DNA of 64,000 nt from Anseranas semipalmata (GCA_013399115.1 VXAA01001243.1:62255-126254), one strand, 5' to 3'; shown: positions 1 through 12,417, counted from the first letter of the stretch. Notes: generated by a model from the letters alone, not told the origin. Made by a program: numbers and translations.

Positions 1-1086
1 TTCACTTTGAAGGGGGATTATTTCAATGTCATGGGCCATTAGCACCTCTAAAACAGTCTCTCAAGTTAAGAATAAAATCATGAATCTGCCAGAGATTAGG
101 CCCTAGAATTAGGGTTCCCTATTTCTAAGGCTAGGAAATAAGGGATTTCCCTTCTCAGATTGAGACAGACAACACTAAGTTGTATTGCCTCCAGAATGAA
201 ATCTTTATTTAAGAAGCAACCAAAAACCATGGGATGAGAAGAATTAGAAACAACTTTCATTAGATCTATTCACAACTCTGCCCTAAGCCAGATCAGATTT
301 CTTCAGGACTTTCCCTTCCTGTTCCACCATATTTTTTCCTGTTTGAATCTAATGAACATTGCAGCTATGGGGAAGAACTTGTTATATCTCAGTTTAATAC
401 ATGCCTACATAACAGTAGTTCAAGAGAAGTTAATTGGAAAAGCTTAATTAGCTTGTAAGCATTCTAAAGATGTAAAGTGTAATATCAGCATTAAATACTA
501 ATAACCACTATAACCACTCTGGTCATTCTACTTTGCAAGGATAAAAAAAGATGCAATTCAAATAAAATACCTACACTATCACAGTAACGAAGCTGATATT
601 CAGGAATTGTCATTTTGGAAAACAGACACCGATCACAAGTTATTTGTATTTAAATTCTGACCTTTTAATAAAGCAAATGCCCTATCTTCCCATCCCCACT
701 CCTCCAAGTGGAAACAACTACAATCCGCTGCACAAAACATGGTGAGAACTTCAGGTTGCTGACTTCTGTTAAAAGCAGCAAGTGAGATGTTTCTAGGCCT
801 TTCGTTACACTTAGTTTCAAGCCCATACTGAAGTAAGATTAAAGCGAGTAAGCCCAGGGCTAACCCTGGCCTATTTTTTTAAATAAACAAAAGGCCTCCA
901 AGTGGGGAGCATAAAACCTGTATATAAAGCACATCTAAATTTTTCTCATAGAGAATGTGGCCTAAAGTTAGACTTCTAGAAATGTACCCTGCACTTAACT
1001 TTCAGATCAAAAGGAAGCATTTTGTATGTTAAAGCACCCCTGGAATCACCAGTCAAACTCTGTGCCAGAAGTTTACTTATGCTTTT
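1..1086. other. non-coding stretch, nothing recognised
   Basis: AT-rich unique-looking sequence with stops in all frames. I see no splice-bounded open frame, repeat family or structured RNA. It ends where CR1 homology begins. Confidence 0.6.
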
Positions 1087-1785
1087 CACAGAGTGGTTGA
1101 GGTGGGAAGGGACCTCTGGAGGTTATCTGGTGTAACCCCCNGCCTCTGCCACCGATCATTCATCTTCCCAATAAAGAAGTGATTCCTGATGTTCAGACAG
1201 CACCTCCTATATTTTAGTTTGTGCTCATTGCCTCTTGTCCTATCACAGTGGGCTGCTGAGAAAAGTCTTCAGGTCTTTATATACATTGAAGAAATTACCC
1301 CCCAAGCCTTCTCTTCTCCAGGCTGAAGAGTCCCAGCTCTCAGCCTTCCATCCTAATGCAGCCCAGGATACTGTTAAGCTTCTTTGCTGCAAGGGCACAC
1401 TGTGGACTTGTGCTGAACTTTGTGTCCAGCAGGACCCCCAGGTCCTTTTCTGCAGAGCTGCTTTCCAGCTGGGTGGCCCCCAGCATATATTAGTGCACAG
1501 GATTATTCCTCCCAGGTGCAGGGCTTTGCACTTTATTGAACTTCATGAGGTTCCTGTCAGCTCATTTCTCCAGCCTGTCAAGGTCCTTCTGGATGACAAC
1601 ACAGCCCTCTGGGACAGTAGCTGGCATATTAGCTAATCCTCCCAGTTTTAGGTTATCTGCAGACTTACTGAGCCTACCTCCCATGATCCAGATCATCAAT
1701 GAAGCTGTAGAACAGGACTGGACCCAATACTGGCCCCTGGGATATACCGCTAGTTATCATCCTCCAACTTCTCCTTTTGATATGG
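1087..1785 (-). mobile_element. CR1 LINE relic, antisense, 3' part of ORF2 plus 3' UTR
   Basis: Read on the minus strand this is the last part of a CR1 retrotransposon: the C-terminal part of the ORF2 reverse transcriptase followed by the 3' UTR. On the plus strand it opens with the characteristic antisense CR1 end (GGTGGGAAGGGACCTCTGGA near 1101). It continues through the hallmark blocks 'cttctcttctccaggctgaa' (about 1307), 'gcagcccagga' (about 1359) and 'cttcatgaggttcctgtcag' (about 1541). Compared with better copies there is an internal deletion just after the 3' UTR, around 1141-1230. That position also carries the single N at 1141. The two open frames across it (1235-1636 and 1536-1832) lie antisense to the real ORF2 frame and are not genes. 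The copy is diverged and 5'-truncated, as CR1 copies usually are, so it should be inactive. The far boundary is uncertain by about 30 bases. Confidence 0.9.
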
Positions 1786-1923
1786 TTAATATCCAGAAGC
1801 TTTCTTGGGATAAAATAGACTTTTCTGATTAGAGCACATTAACCTGTATATCAATCGTCTAAACCAACAGCAGAAAGTCTGCAACCTGTATGTGCATCTT
1901 AGGTCAGATCACTGATTTCCACC

Positions 1924-2456
1924 TGTTGTGTGTTAACCCTACCATGCACCTAAGGACCACACAGCTGCTCTCTCACTGCCCTCAAACCGCCAGTGGGATG
2001 GGGGAGAGAATCAGAAGGGTCCATGAAGAAACTCATGGGTTAAGATAAAGACAGTTTAGTAAAGAAAAGTGTGTGTGGGGAGGGGGGGGACACAAATAAT
2101 GCATGAGCAATTGTTTACCATCAGCTAACCAATCCCAAAACATAATCCCATCATATCAACAACAAAAAAAAAAACCTCAAAATTCTGCTCCTGACCCCTG
2201 CCAGTATTTATTGCTGCACATGACATTATATAGCATAGAATATCCATTCAGTCAGCTGTCCTAGCTGCATTTCCTTCCAGCCTCTTGTCTACCCCTAACC
2301 TTCTCACTTTGGGGACAGAGTGAGAAGAGCCTTGACACTGAAAACACAGTTAAAATATCAGTGCATTAATAACACCTGTTTTGGTTACAAATCCAAAAAA
2401 AGCTCCACATTAGCTACTATGAAGAAAATTAACTCCAGCTAGCCAGACCCAGTACA
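1924..2456 (-). mobile_element. solo-LTR-like relic of an avian endogenous retrovirus
   Basis: A 533-base segment matches, end to end, an LTR family that I know from bird genomes. The plus strand begins TGTTGTGTGTTAACC at 1924 and ends CCCAGTACA at 2456, so both ends keep the TG...CA termini. The transcriptional sense is minus. In that direction a worn TATA-like region lies around 2200-2215 and a polyadenylation region around 2047-2064, next to the conserved run leading to 'atgggttaagataaagac'. No gag, pol or env sequence adjoins it, so it is best read as a solo LTR left by recombination. Flanking five-base words CCACC and CTGCC match at only three positions, so a target duplication is not convincing. 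The exact family (ERVL or ERVK type) cannot be settled without a repeat library. Confidence 0.8.
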
Positions 2457-4867
2457 CTGCCTAGGTACAATTCTGTTTGTTTCAAAACTGTAAAATACTT
2501 CTGTGTATGTTTTAAACTTCAGTGATGTTTTCAAAGAAAAAAAAAAAAATCCCCTTCGGTGACACCACTCAACCAAGAGCCATGCATATGGATATCATAC
2601 AAGTATAATGTGAATCCTAGAACATTGGGTAAGCTTTCCTTTTTTACTGTGTTCACTATTAAATAACAGGATTGGCAGACATCATATGGACACTGGCTGA
2701 AGTGTACTCATGAACAAAGCAGTACACAAAGCAAAGGGAGAAATTTTAACCATCAACATGTACATCTCTCACTGAGAATCTTCACAGTATTTCCCAAAAC
2801 TTGAGACAACAATCAAGTGTGGAAGACTCATGTTTTATTAAAACTGCTTATATTGAACATTTGATTAGGAAAGACTAATATTTTTTTCCTTTCTCCTTCA
2901 TAGCCTCCAGGAAAAATAAAATCCTTGAATAAGGGAGGCTCAAGAACATATTTTCAATAAAAAATGGTAGTATTGTCCTCAGAAGATAGTGTTAACAGAT
3001 CCTGTATTTTCTTAACTGTAGCATGTAACTAGGTAGAGAAGTCATCTCAACTGCTTCATTATGTCTAAGATTCAAATCTCTTATCCCCTGTTCTCACACA
3101 GCCCTTACAACAATATCTGAGTGCCCCAGATGGATTTACTCATCTTGTGTAATGCATTTATTCCCTTTACAACTTGGCTTACATGAAGATTATTGTTATC
3201 ATCTTTATTTAAAGATAGTAACCAGAAGCACAAGAATGCTAAGAACCAGAGCAACAAAAGGATTTATCTCACCATGTTGACTGTTATGCTATGCTTTCTA
3301 GGATTTTTTTTTTTTCCTACTTATTTGTAGAAAACCATTGCTATGGTTAAACTCTCATCAGATCTGGCACATGTGGCCCTTCAGGTAATTCATTCTAACT
3401 TGTAGGTACTGAAGTGACTCCAATACCCTGGTAATTGGTTGCATAAAACACCAAGCATCTTTAGATGAGCTTAAAGTGTATTTGGGAACTCGGGAAGCAA
3501 CTCCCCAGCCTCTGTGGCTAACCAGATAAGTTTTATGAGGCTGAATTTTGTATTTTTTGTATATTCATGCGTGACAGTGTTGTAGCAGGGACCAAAAATG
3601 TAAAGCCAGGACAGCAGTAGAAGCTACCTTCTTCCCCCTTCTTCAAGAGGATGAACAAAAATATGCAAAGGTGAGTTAGTGGTTCCTAAGAGAATGCAGC
3701 CTTGAGCATTGGGTGGAGTCAGGTTTAGAGAATAAAGAACACACATCCAACATCCATGAATGCTGGCAGGAAATATTAAAAATGAGAAGGTGCAATTCCG
3801 GTTGTAACCATCCAGGTACAGTAACAGAGAAAGAACAGAAGAATTACTCCAGCATCATCTCCCACAGCTCATGCCATGAACAGATCAACACTGCCACTTA
3901 AATCATAAATTAAGTCACAGGTAATATTAACAGCTGCCAGCCTCTCCCCCAAAAGATCTTCAGTTTTGAATCTGCCTCTTGCAGCATTTTGCTACTGCAG
4001 ACTCAGCAGTGCTAACTAACTTTAAATTTCCAAGTGCCTTCCCACACATTCCTAGTCACCTTTCCCCAAGGCCATGAATGAGACCAGTGTCAGTGTGAAT
4101 TCAGCTGCAGCCATGTAGACAGTTAGATGTTCACTTCAGTTGGCTTTTGGGCTAAACCAACTAGACCTTGAACTGCTTAAGAGGTGAGGGACGACGACAA
4201 AATACCTACAGAAATAAGAAAAATTGTAAGTACTGACAAGGTTTCCACACAAACTGTTTAGAAAAGAGTATTCCAAACAGAAGGAGCATGAATAGAAAAA
4301 CAAATCACAGTAACATGTCACTGGATATGAACTTCAGGTAGAATACAAACAGCACTGCAGTTAAAATATTAACTTAACAGTAAGTTAGTTGCACTCAAGG
4401 TGCCCATATGTATTCAAAGAAATTTTATTTGCTTTGCAATATCTTGGTGCAAATCACTCCTAAAAACAGAACTGTGATCAAAAGAGAAGTGTGCATCAAT
4501 CCCAATGGATAATACTAACAAAAGCCACAACTGTTATTAGTGACAAAGCTGAAAATGCTGCAGTCTGGTGACCTGTGAAACATCAGCTCCTGCTGTTTGT
4601 CATAATGTGAACAAATCTAGCATAAGATCAATACAGTAAGCATTGAATCACTAAAGAAAGATTTCAGTGTGAAACACAGCATTTATCCATGAAGGTAACC
4701 AACCACATGAGAAGCCTTTCATTGATACAGCAACAAAACCCTTTACCACTGATAGAAGATTAAGGGTAGAACTTTGTGCTGTTAAGCTCGACTTTGATTT
4801 GGTAGAAGTATTGAAAGCTTACTCTTAAATACATTAACAATATAGTAGCATTTCAGCAAGCAAGGAT
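2457..4867. other. non-coding stretch with a possible MIR scrap
   Basis: AT-rich sequence with short poly-A and poly-T runs (for example near 2538 and 3307). Apart from the weak SINE-like piece at 3188-3245 I see no gene or repeat family. The left end of the Tigger element, including its terminal inverted repeat, should lie in the last few hundred bases but is not recognisable. Confidence 0.5.
3188..3245 (-). repeat. possible MIR-type SINE scrap
   Basis: The run 'attattgttatcatcttta' followed by an AAAGATAGTAACCAGAAGCAC-like block resembles the antisense of the MIR/L2 tail, where TTATTATTATC, ACAGATGAGGAAACTG and GCACAGAG occur in that order. Only about 55 bases align and identity is low, so this is a tentative call. 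Confidence 0.3.
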
Positions 4868-5692
4868 TTTCAAGCCAGTAAAGGATGACTCAAAAAACGT
4901 TAAGGAAGAGTCACCTCATAACTGCATTCCCAGTACAGTCAAGAAGTGCCAGTTACAAGGGCTCCATCTGCTTTTCCTGATTATTTGAAAGAGGGGATCA
5001 GAGGGTGCACACCACAACAAGCATCCAGTATGAATGTAATAGGACTTCTAGAAATATGTCCCATGAAGAACCTTTGTCACTGAGAACTGTAAACTTCAAC
5101 ACGATAGCTCAATGGTCTTTATGGCCTTGAATGTTATACAGCAATGCTGCTGGTAACTTTGACTAGAGTCCCTTATAGTATAACATTTATAAAATTCACA
5201 GGTGCTGAAAGGCTTAAGCTTACACACTTTGTTCACTAGCATTTGAACAAAAAGGCCTGGCTTAATTTCAGTTATAAAAGACTGCTAATGAACTGCTTTA
5301 GCTACAATACGAGGCAGTGTTGCTATGTGAATAGCTCGATGTTCAAAGGCTTGCTGATTCTCGTTAATGCACCAAGGCATCCATCTCATCTTCGTGATTT
5401 GCATCCAAACATTCTACTTGTGTTTTTGCCAAACAGTACCTCATTTTTGCAATTGATAGACAAAGGAGTTGTTGCTAATTTTAGGATGATTTATTTACAA
5501 CAAACATTGATGTGTTTAATTAAAGTGATTGACAAACCACACAAATCATCAATGCTTGAATTTTTGGAAGAGTTTCAACATGCCTTTGAATACATTCTTG
5601 CTGCTTGGGACTTGATAGCTAGTAATACAACAAATGGTGTTTGGAAAGAGTGCATTCACAACTTTAAAGGCTTTAAGAAAAAGCTAAAATAG
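4868..5692 (+). pseudogene. degenerate Tigger/pogo-family DDE transposase
   Basis: This is a dead transposase of the Tigger/pogo branch of Tc1/mariner DNA transposons, related to TIGD1-type proteins. Conceptual translation from 4868 shows the end of the CENP-B-like DNA-binding domain (FQASKG, then stops). Next comes FPDYLKEGIRGCTPQQ and the first catalytic block, where the family has NVDETGL; here the aspartate codon is Asn (5033-5035). A shifted frame near 5143 keeps NAAGNF. The frame from 5243 runs 149 codons: NKKAW, then LLILVNAPRHP, then LHPNILLVFLPNSTSFLQLIDKG written in family order. The second catalytic Asp is Val (5363-5365) and the third Asp survives (5459-5461). The end has NGVWKECIHNFKGF, the usual spacing after the DDE core. 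Weak homology may continue to about 5880. Several stops, at least one frameshift and two lost catalytic residues make it inactive. Terminal inverted repeats were not found. The TTG at 5243 is not a real start. Confidence 0.85.
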
Positions 5693-5899
5693 TAATCCCT
5701 AGACAAACTGTTGCGTTTGATGAATTGGAATAGATACTCTAGAACTTGGACTCATAAAGAGGAAGATGAATAAGATAAACCTGCTGAAGAACAAAGGGAA
5801 ACTGAGCTTACAGAAAACAAGACCATGTTACAAGAACCTGTAACAAGAATATTTGCAGTTTGTTCTGACTAAAGAGGGTAGGTTCAGTTTGTTATGGAA

Positions 5900-7694
5900 A
5901 TACAGTACAACATGAAGCAGAGTTAAATTCACATTTTTTTAAAAAGCAAACAAAGATGGAGTCGTAGGAGAACAACAACAAAAAAATACCTCAAAATGGC
6001 TAACTACCACATAGTTTAAGGTCATATCAGCCTCCAATACTGTTACGTCTTTTCCATTTCAAGTGGAAACATGCTGTTACACCTGTTTTATATCTATCTT
6101 GCCTACTCCACACTCATTCCTGTGTCAGCTGCGGCCAGTGATAGCCCAGGAACTACTCATCCACCTCTACCAATCCTATCAACTCTCCAGTAGAGGTGAC
6201 TATCTTCACAATGTCACGAACATAAACACACAACTGCTTCAAGGCATACTATTACTTTATTACATTTATTATCACATAGTCTGGTTCAAACTAGTCATTG
6301 TCTTTTTAAATAAGTTTTTGTCAAGTATGTGTGTATATGACAGGAAGTTTCGTCAATGGGATTAAGCAATATCCTTATTTTCCATTGAAATAGTCTATCA
6401 GTGCAGATGTCTGTAAAAATAAATTCCCTTAGGGATGCATCAGTCAGCATTAGAGAGACTGCTGTATATTGTATTGAGCACAGAGCTGAGAGAGCACACC
6501 CTGGTGTTGCAGGGCACAAAGACATGAACATAGTGGCTCTATGGTTGCTGGGTGTACAAAGGTAACTTACAACCAACAGGCTCCAAGTGTAAATAAATCC
6601 AGATTCATACAAGTAAGCATTATGGGTTTAACCCTTATGAGAGCAACTGGGCAGTGTATATAGTTGAATAATTCTTCTTCCAGATCTAGATATGCAAGCT
6701 ATTTGTTTAATAATTGTAGCTCTTAGATTCCTGTTTAAAAACATGTATTTCTAAACATAATGATAGCAAAGTTGATACATAAAAGAACTGTGAACTGCCT
6801 GTAAAGTTTAGACATCATGGTACGTGAATATAGAAAAAACAGACCAAATACAGCATGCACTGGACATAAATTCTCTAGGAAGATCTGCAAGTAATCAATT
6901 AATAAGACTTAGCATTTACATAAGTACTTTACTGTAACAGACATCAATGAATTTAGCTCTTTATGTTGCATACAACTAAAAGCACAAACTCATGAAACTT
7001 GCTTGTGTTCTGTCTTAGGAGTACAAGACCAGTTAAAAAGTTTCCAATCATTGACTTCAGATTTCTTCCTTAACTTCAACAACATTTCATGCTAAGAAAG
7101 ACGGACTTTTATCAGCCTAGAGTTATTCAAACAGTAATAAATAAATAAATAAATAAAAAGTCAGTTCACAGCCTAGCAGAACACCAACAAAACCAACACA
7201 ATGCCAGGAGCCATACCTACAAAATAAAAGCCACCTTACTGCATACTTCAAATACTGCTAGCTTTAATATAGCCTTCTCAATTCACTCATGAAATCTCTT
7301 CTTCAATTTTCAGGATCTGAGCCACCACTCACTGATGTGATCCACCATCAGATTCACCACACTATGCTCCAAATAAGGAGGTAAGGCAATGGTGCACTAT
7401 TTCCTTCATTTTTTTTTTTTTATTGCTTCTTACCTGTAGCTTATTCACCTTATAAAACCCAGGCCTTCCTCCCATACTGTACTCCAAACAAAAAATCAGA
7501 CATCCCATTAAAATAAAATCCCCTTCTAACTTAACTTATCAAAACAACCAAACAGAAACTCAACCCCTCTCTCTTCCACTTATGGAATAACATGGGTGCT
7601 ACCCTACTCTTTCCCTTTTAATTGGGTCAGGGCAGCTGGTGATCATTTGCTAATTGAAACTAATCAACCAATTAGAGCCAGTTCTCTTTAAAAT
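5900..7694. other. non-coding stretch, nothing recognised beyond a simple repeat
   Basis: AT-rich sequence with only short chance open frames on either strand. It contains the (TAAA)n run at 7135-7159. Just before the CR1 copy there is an imperfect duplication of GCCAGTTCT (about 7677 and 7697). Confidence 0.5.
7135..7159. repeat. (TAAA)n microsatellite
   Basis: About six TAAA units in 25 bases, ending in a short A run. Confidence 0.9.
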
Positions 7695-8345
7695 GGGCCA
7701 GTTCTTTTCAATGTGCTTCTAATTGATTTGGATGTAGGACTTGAAAGCACGCACGCACGCACGCACGCACTGGTGAATGGGGAGGAGCTGTAGACTTGCT
7801 CGAGGGTAGAGAGGCCTTGCAGAGAGATCTGGACAAATGAGAGAGCTGGACAATCACCGGCAGTGTGAAGTTTAATAAGAGCAAGTGCTGCATTCTGAAC
7901 CTGGCATGTGGCAACTCTGCCTCTATGTACAGACTGGGGGACAAGATGCTGGAAAGCAGCCCTGGGAAAGGGATCTGGGGGTTCTGGTCGAGGGCAAGTT
8001 GAACATGAGCCAGCAGTGTGCCCTGGCAGCCAGGAGGGCCAACTGTATCCTGGGGTGCATCAGGCACAGCACTGCTAGCTGGTCGAGGGAAGGGATTGTC
8101 CCGTTCTGCTCTGCGCTGGTGCAGCCTCACCTCAGGTGCTGTGTGCAGTTCTGGGCACCACAAGGTAAGAAGGACATAAAACTATTAGAGAGTGTCCAAA
8201 GGAGGGCAACAAAGATAGTGAAGGGTCTAGAGGGCAAGATGTATGAGGAGCGGCTGAGGTGACTTGGTTTGTTCAGCCCAGAGAAGAGGAGGCTGAGGGG
8301 AGGCCTCATGGCAGCCTGCAGCTTCCTCACGAGGGGAGCTCGATC
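7695..8345 (+). mobile_element. CR1 LINE fragment, C-terminal ORF2, plus strand
   Basis: This is the reverse-transcriptase C-terminal part of a CR1 LINE in sense orientation. Homology begins at GGGCCAGTTCTTTTCAATG (7695), the CR1 block before 'tgatttggatg'. The frame 7885-8262 gives a recognisable CR1 ORF2 tail: [20 protein letters not shown], then [43 protein letters not shown] and [15 protein letters not shown] in order. This is the least decayed CR1 copy in the window. It is cut before the 3' UTR and terminal 8-bp repeats: homology stops near CTTCCTCACGAGGGGAGCTC (8322-8341). It therefore lost its 3' end by deletion as well as its 5' end. A (GCAC)6 run interrupts it at 7747. The long minus-strand frames at 7708-8163 and 8127-8517 are antisense shadows. 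Confidence 0.93.
7747..7770. repeat. (GCAC)6 microsatellite inside CR1
   Basis: Six perfect GCAC units occupy 24 bases at a point where CR1 copies normally carry a short variable 'gagtgcac'-like stretch. This suggests expansion after insertion. The CpG-rich alternating unit is unusual for the otherwise CpG-poor window. Confidence 0.95.
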
Positions 8346-10718
8346 TTCCACAAACAGACCTATTAAAGCTTCCTAGAGCCCATCCAGACCATAAGAGAGT
8401 GGGCAGGTGCTGAAGCTGAACATAGCTACTATTTACAAAATGTGCAAGCAGGAAATAGGAGCAGGTGAAAGCATCAGTTTGGAGTTGCAGGCTAGGGAGC
8501 AGAACTGTACACTGCATCAGTAAGAACTGAGAATGATGGATAGCTCAGCCCTTCTGATGTCAGGAGTTATCTGCACAGCCAGTAATATTCACTGCTGCTC
8601 AGGATGGAATTCGCCACATTAAATTAGGAAATCCCTATACAATATAAAAGGGCACAAGAAAGCGTTTACTGCTGTAAGCCAACCTTTCCTTCTAGAAAGA
8701 ACATGAACTGCACTAAGCTTGTACATACAATGTTTTTTTTATTATTATTTGTTTTTGTTTGTTTTTAACTAGTTCAAGTAGTTAAGCTTAAGACTGTGGT
8801 AGAGCTGACAACTGACTTGCAGTTCCTTCATCTGCAACTCTGCTGTTTAAATATAAGGCTACTTGTCCTCTGCAGAGGCTTGGTTGTTTTAATGAACTAG
8901 CTAATAACCAGCTCTAGATCTTGGAAACTGATTAAAGACCAAAAACAAGTGAAGAAGTTAATCATCCTTGATGTACATTACCATCAGCCAGCCACTGCTT
9001 TACTACACAAACTATCAAAGTTCAGCTAGCACAAAGGGCAGAAAGAAGAAATGGTAGGTGTGCAGTTGAAGCAAAAGCTTTTACATAGAAATAAGAGCCA
9101 TAATAAAACAGGTAAGTTGTCATATGTATGATTCCCTTCACATATAAGCCAAAGGCACTACTGTGCAGCACACCTTGGAGCAAGATGACAGGTTTTAATT
9201 ATTAAATGCAACTTCAGTGGGTGTGATATTAGATGCAGCTTTTTGCATACAGTTTCAGATACACATATGAGGCCATATCCCACAAAATGGGAAGCCTGGT
9301 TGCTTTGTGCATATGCTCCAGAGTGTAGCACGCTGTAGTCTGTTGTAGTTGCCATTATCCAACAGGAGGGTGGGATGTGGAATATCTTTATTTTTAGATG
9401 TTCACGTTCTGGGACAGATGCATCTTTCCTTAACAAAATGTACTCCATTCAGTCTGAAAATCAATGCACATAAACATTCCAGAACACTAAGACTTGATTT
9501 TAAATATTTTGGGCTTCATTCATTTTTAATTATTAATAATTACTACTATGCAAAATGCACATCAGCATTAGTGTTATAATGGGGAAAGATTAATCTTTCT
9601 GAGTGGTTAATAGTAGCTGTCACTCTCAAGAGAGTCACAGACCCTAGGAGCATTTCAGAAGCAAAAGGGGGGCAAGAAGATAAAAATACTGGGATGTACA
9701 TTTGTGGTAATAGAGAATTCAGTTAGTAGAGAAGTCAGAATATCAGCTGATGGGTTGCCTGAGAAAGCTGCAGAAGACAGTATGATGAAGCAAGATATAT
9801 CAATTAGAGTACGTGGTAAATAATGCACTACTGCAAATCAGTGCATTGGCCTACATAATTAACTAGCTGTTCATATCACTCCATGTTTTCCTCCAAAACA
9901 ATTCTGTTGGAGTACAACTTCCAAACCCAATTCTGTTATGCTCCCAGCTGCTTGAAATATCTTGTATCCGAAATATTATTGCAAAGATTTCTGCAGGACA
10001 GTGGTGTCAGCTCTTGCTCTTCACTGGCACCATCCAAACACTATCGTAATCACTTTTGAACTATTTGAGTTTTAAAACTAGCACCAGGTAAGAATCTGGT
10101 GTTCTTTCCAGCTGTGTTCTAAAATACCAGTTGCAGGAGCTGAGCTTGCCATCTGGTTTAGAGAATTTACCCATGCTATTCCTTTTGTAATGGCACCAGT
10201 CAGTACTGCTGAACAGAGAGGAGAAATACCAGTGTATCACTCAAGCGACATTCATTCCTCATTAGGCCACTTCTACAGATGGTAAAGCAGAACACCGTCC
10301 CCCTTCATCTCCCATGAAATGTTATTTATGTCTTCCCGATGATGCTTGTCATCACCTTTATTACCCAGCATGGTCTTTTAGCACAATGACCTTAACTTCA
10401 GCTAATGTTTTTTCCATACGCTTTCAAAAGACAGGATTACTTGGAGATTTCTAAATTGTACTTTTTTGTTTTTCAGTGTTAGAAGAAATCCTTGAATTAA
10501 TACAATATGCTCATGCCAAGCTCTCAAGAAGAGACAAGAGCTGGCTTTCCAGTTAGACATATCTTTCAGAAATGGAAATTAACAACACAAAAGCTGTAAG
10601 TTTCATAGTATGACATGGTTATGAAGGAACGGTTTTCCAGCTCCAGTGTTGTCCAAAAGCTCGCAGTTCTTTCCCATTGCTTTCCATTTCACTCCTCCTA
10701 TCAGAACACTTTAATTTG
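8346..10718. other. non-coding stretch, nothing recognised
   Basis: AT-rich sequence with short poly-T and T/G runs near 8730-8766. No coding-like frame, splice-bounded segment or repeat family could be assigned. Confidence 0.5.
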
Positions 10719-10802
10719 AATCATAGAATCATAGAAAGGTTTGGGTTGGAAGGGACCTTAAAGATCATCTAGTTTCAACCCCCCTGTCATGGGCAGGGAC
10801 AT
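10719..10802 (-). mobile_element. CR1 3' terminus, heavily 5'-truncated
   Basis: An 84-base CR1 3' end read in antisense. It begins with two tandem TCATAGAA units (10721-10736), the reverse of the ATTCTATGA-type repeats that end CR1 elements. It continues through GGTTTGGGTTGGAAGGGACC and ends near CATGGGCAGGGACA. The sequence is close to consensus, so this is probably a younger insertion than the other copies here. The 5' truncation point is at about 10802. Confidence 0.95.
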
Positions 10803-12417
10803 TTTTCTTTCAGTTTAGTAGGGCATTTAAGGAAGTGCTGAAGTCTCCGAAAGCTCTGCTTAGTTCTTCACAAGCCACTGATACCCATTTACAAGCTTAA
10901 GGCCTTTGCTGACACAAGATCAACAAATAAGACTAGAAGACCAGCAAGGAAAAAGAACACTTAAGAGAAAGCTATCTATAACACTGACGGTAGCAGAACA
11001 ATTCCTCCTTGCATTTCTCCCAGAGATAGTTTTTCAATGTGTTAGCTGTAAAAAAAAAATGAGGAAAGAGAAAAGATACCAATGTTTTCCTTGCAAGAAG
11101 ACATTTATATCAATATGAAATCAAGTGTTTTTCCTAACAAAATATAAAATAAGCATAAAGTAAGCAAGATCTGAAAACTGCAGGAACAACTGAAGTCAGG
11201 TATTGAATGATCCCTGCATTGGTCACCATTGTTTCTATTTGTTTTCACCAAAGAATTGATCTCCTGAAGGATGAGGAAGCCATACCCCAAAGTGAAGCAA
11301 CAACAGACAGTAACCAGCCTCACTGCTTCTGCAGCTTGTCAAAGCCTGAGGTCTGTGAGATGCTGGGTACAGAGCAAAAGGGATAGCGACTGAAAGCCTG
11401 TTGGTCACAGAAATGCAAACCTGGATAGCATTCCAATCTCATAGATATGACATAGTTATATCAGGAGAGACTACAAAAGTTTCAGTCCTAACTAGTAGCA
11501 TTTACTACTATTATGCTTGGTTCTGCATTGCATTATGTAGATCTAACCCTTCTGTCCTCCCTTAGACAAATCAGGACTGTATATGCTAAAAATCATTGAA
11601 TTATAGACTACCTAAAATACAAGCACATAAGCAGTACACAGCTCTGCTATCTTCTTTCTAAGCTTTGGAGCAATTTAAATAACCTAAGAATATATGCTCC
11701 AACCTTAAAGAGAGAAAGGCACTTAGTACATTAATTAAAGAAATCATTTATTTTCCTGCTGGAGCCAGAGCAGCCAATATTACAATGGAACGGTTTATAA
11801 ATGCACAGCAGCTTCTGCAACTTTCCTTGAATCATTCGTAAACTTGAGTATGCAAGAATCCTGTTGGCCAAGTCTGATAAAGTTGAAATCCTCACCGTAA
11901 ATTCTTTTTTTCAGGTACAGCTGGGCTTCATGAAGACTCTGTTTTTAAACAAGATAGTTTTCATCTGCCTCTGAACATACAGAAAATTTCAGGCTAGAAA
12001 GCATGCTCTAGTTTTATGTAAGATTTCATTTTCACCACTATTCCAGTAATGAATTGCTGCTCTCTCTTGTCTGTTATTTAATAACAATATATATATCTAT
12101 ATTTAAGGAGCGCAATTTAACTGCTTCAAAAGTTTATTTCTCCTCTCTTTCCCATCAGCTCACATATTCTTTGTTCCAGCTTTGGCAAGTGCTGCAAGAT
12201 GTCAGCTACCAGCCTCTGGAGCACATACGTAATATTGCTATTTTGCAGCCTCCTCTGGTAGGGAAAGACAGAAGCTTCTAATGTACTCTCTGGGTCAGAT
12301 CTTCATTAACGGCCTTAACTGGGCCAGTAAGAGACTCTGTGCCTTGCCTATTGCTTGTGTTTTTTACATATACATACATATACATCTCTTTGCAAAGACA
12401 AAGTCATAGATGTTTTA
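10803..12417. other. non-coding stretch, nothing recognised
   Basis: AT-rich, with short open frames that show no family similarity. It ends where LTR homology begins. Confidence 0.5.

Noticed and set aside
1235..1832. Plus-strand frames of 133 and 98 codons
   Set aside because: They read the antisense of a minus-strand CR1 copy.
7675..7713. Imperfect GCCAGTTCT duplication at the CR1 left junction
   Set aside because: Only about 15 matching bases; CR1 does not reliably make target duplications and the second copy is CR1 sequence itself, so probably coincidence.
7708..8517. Long minus-strand frames (151, 74 and 96 codons)
   Set aside because: They are antisense shadows of the CR1 ORF2 fragment on the plus strand.
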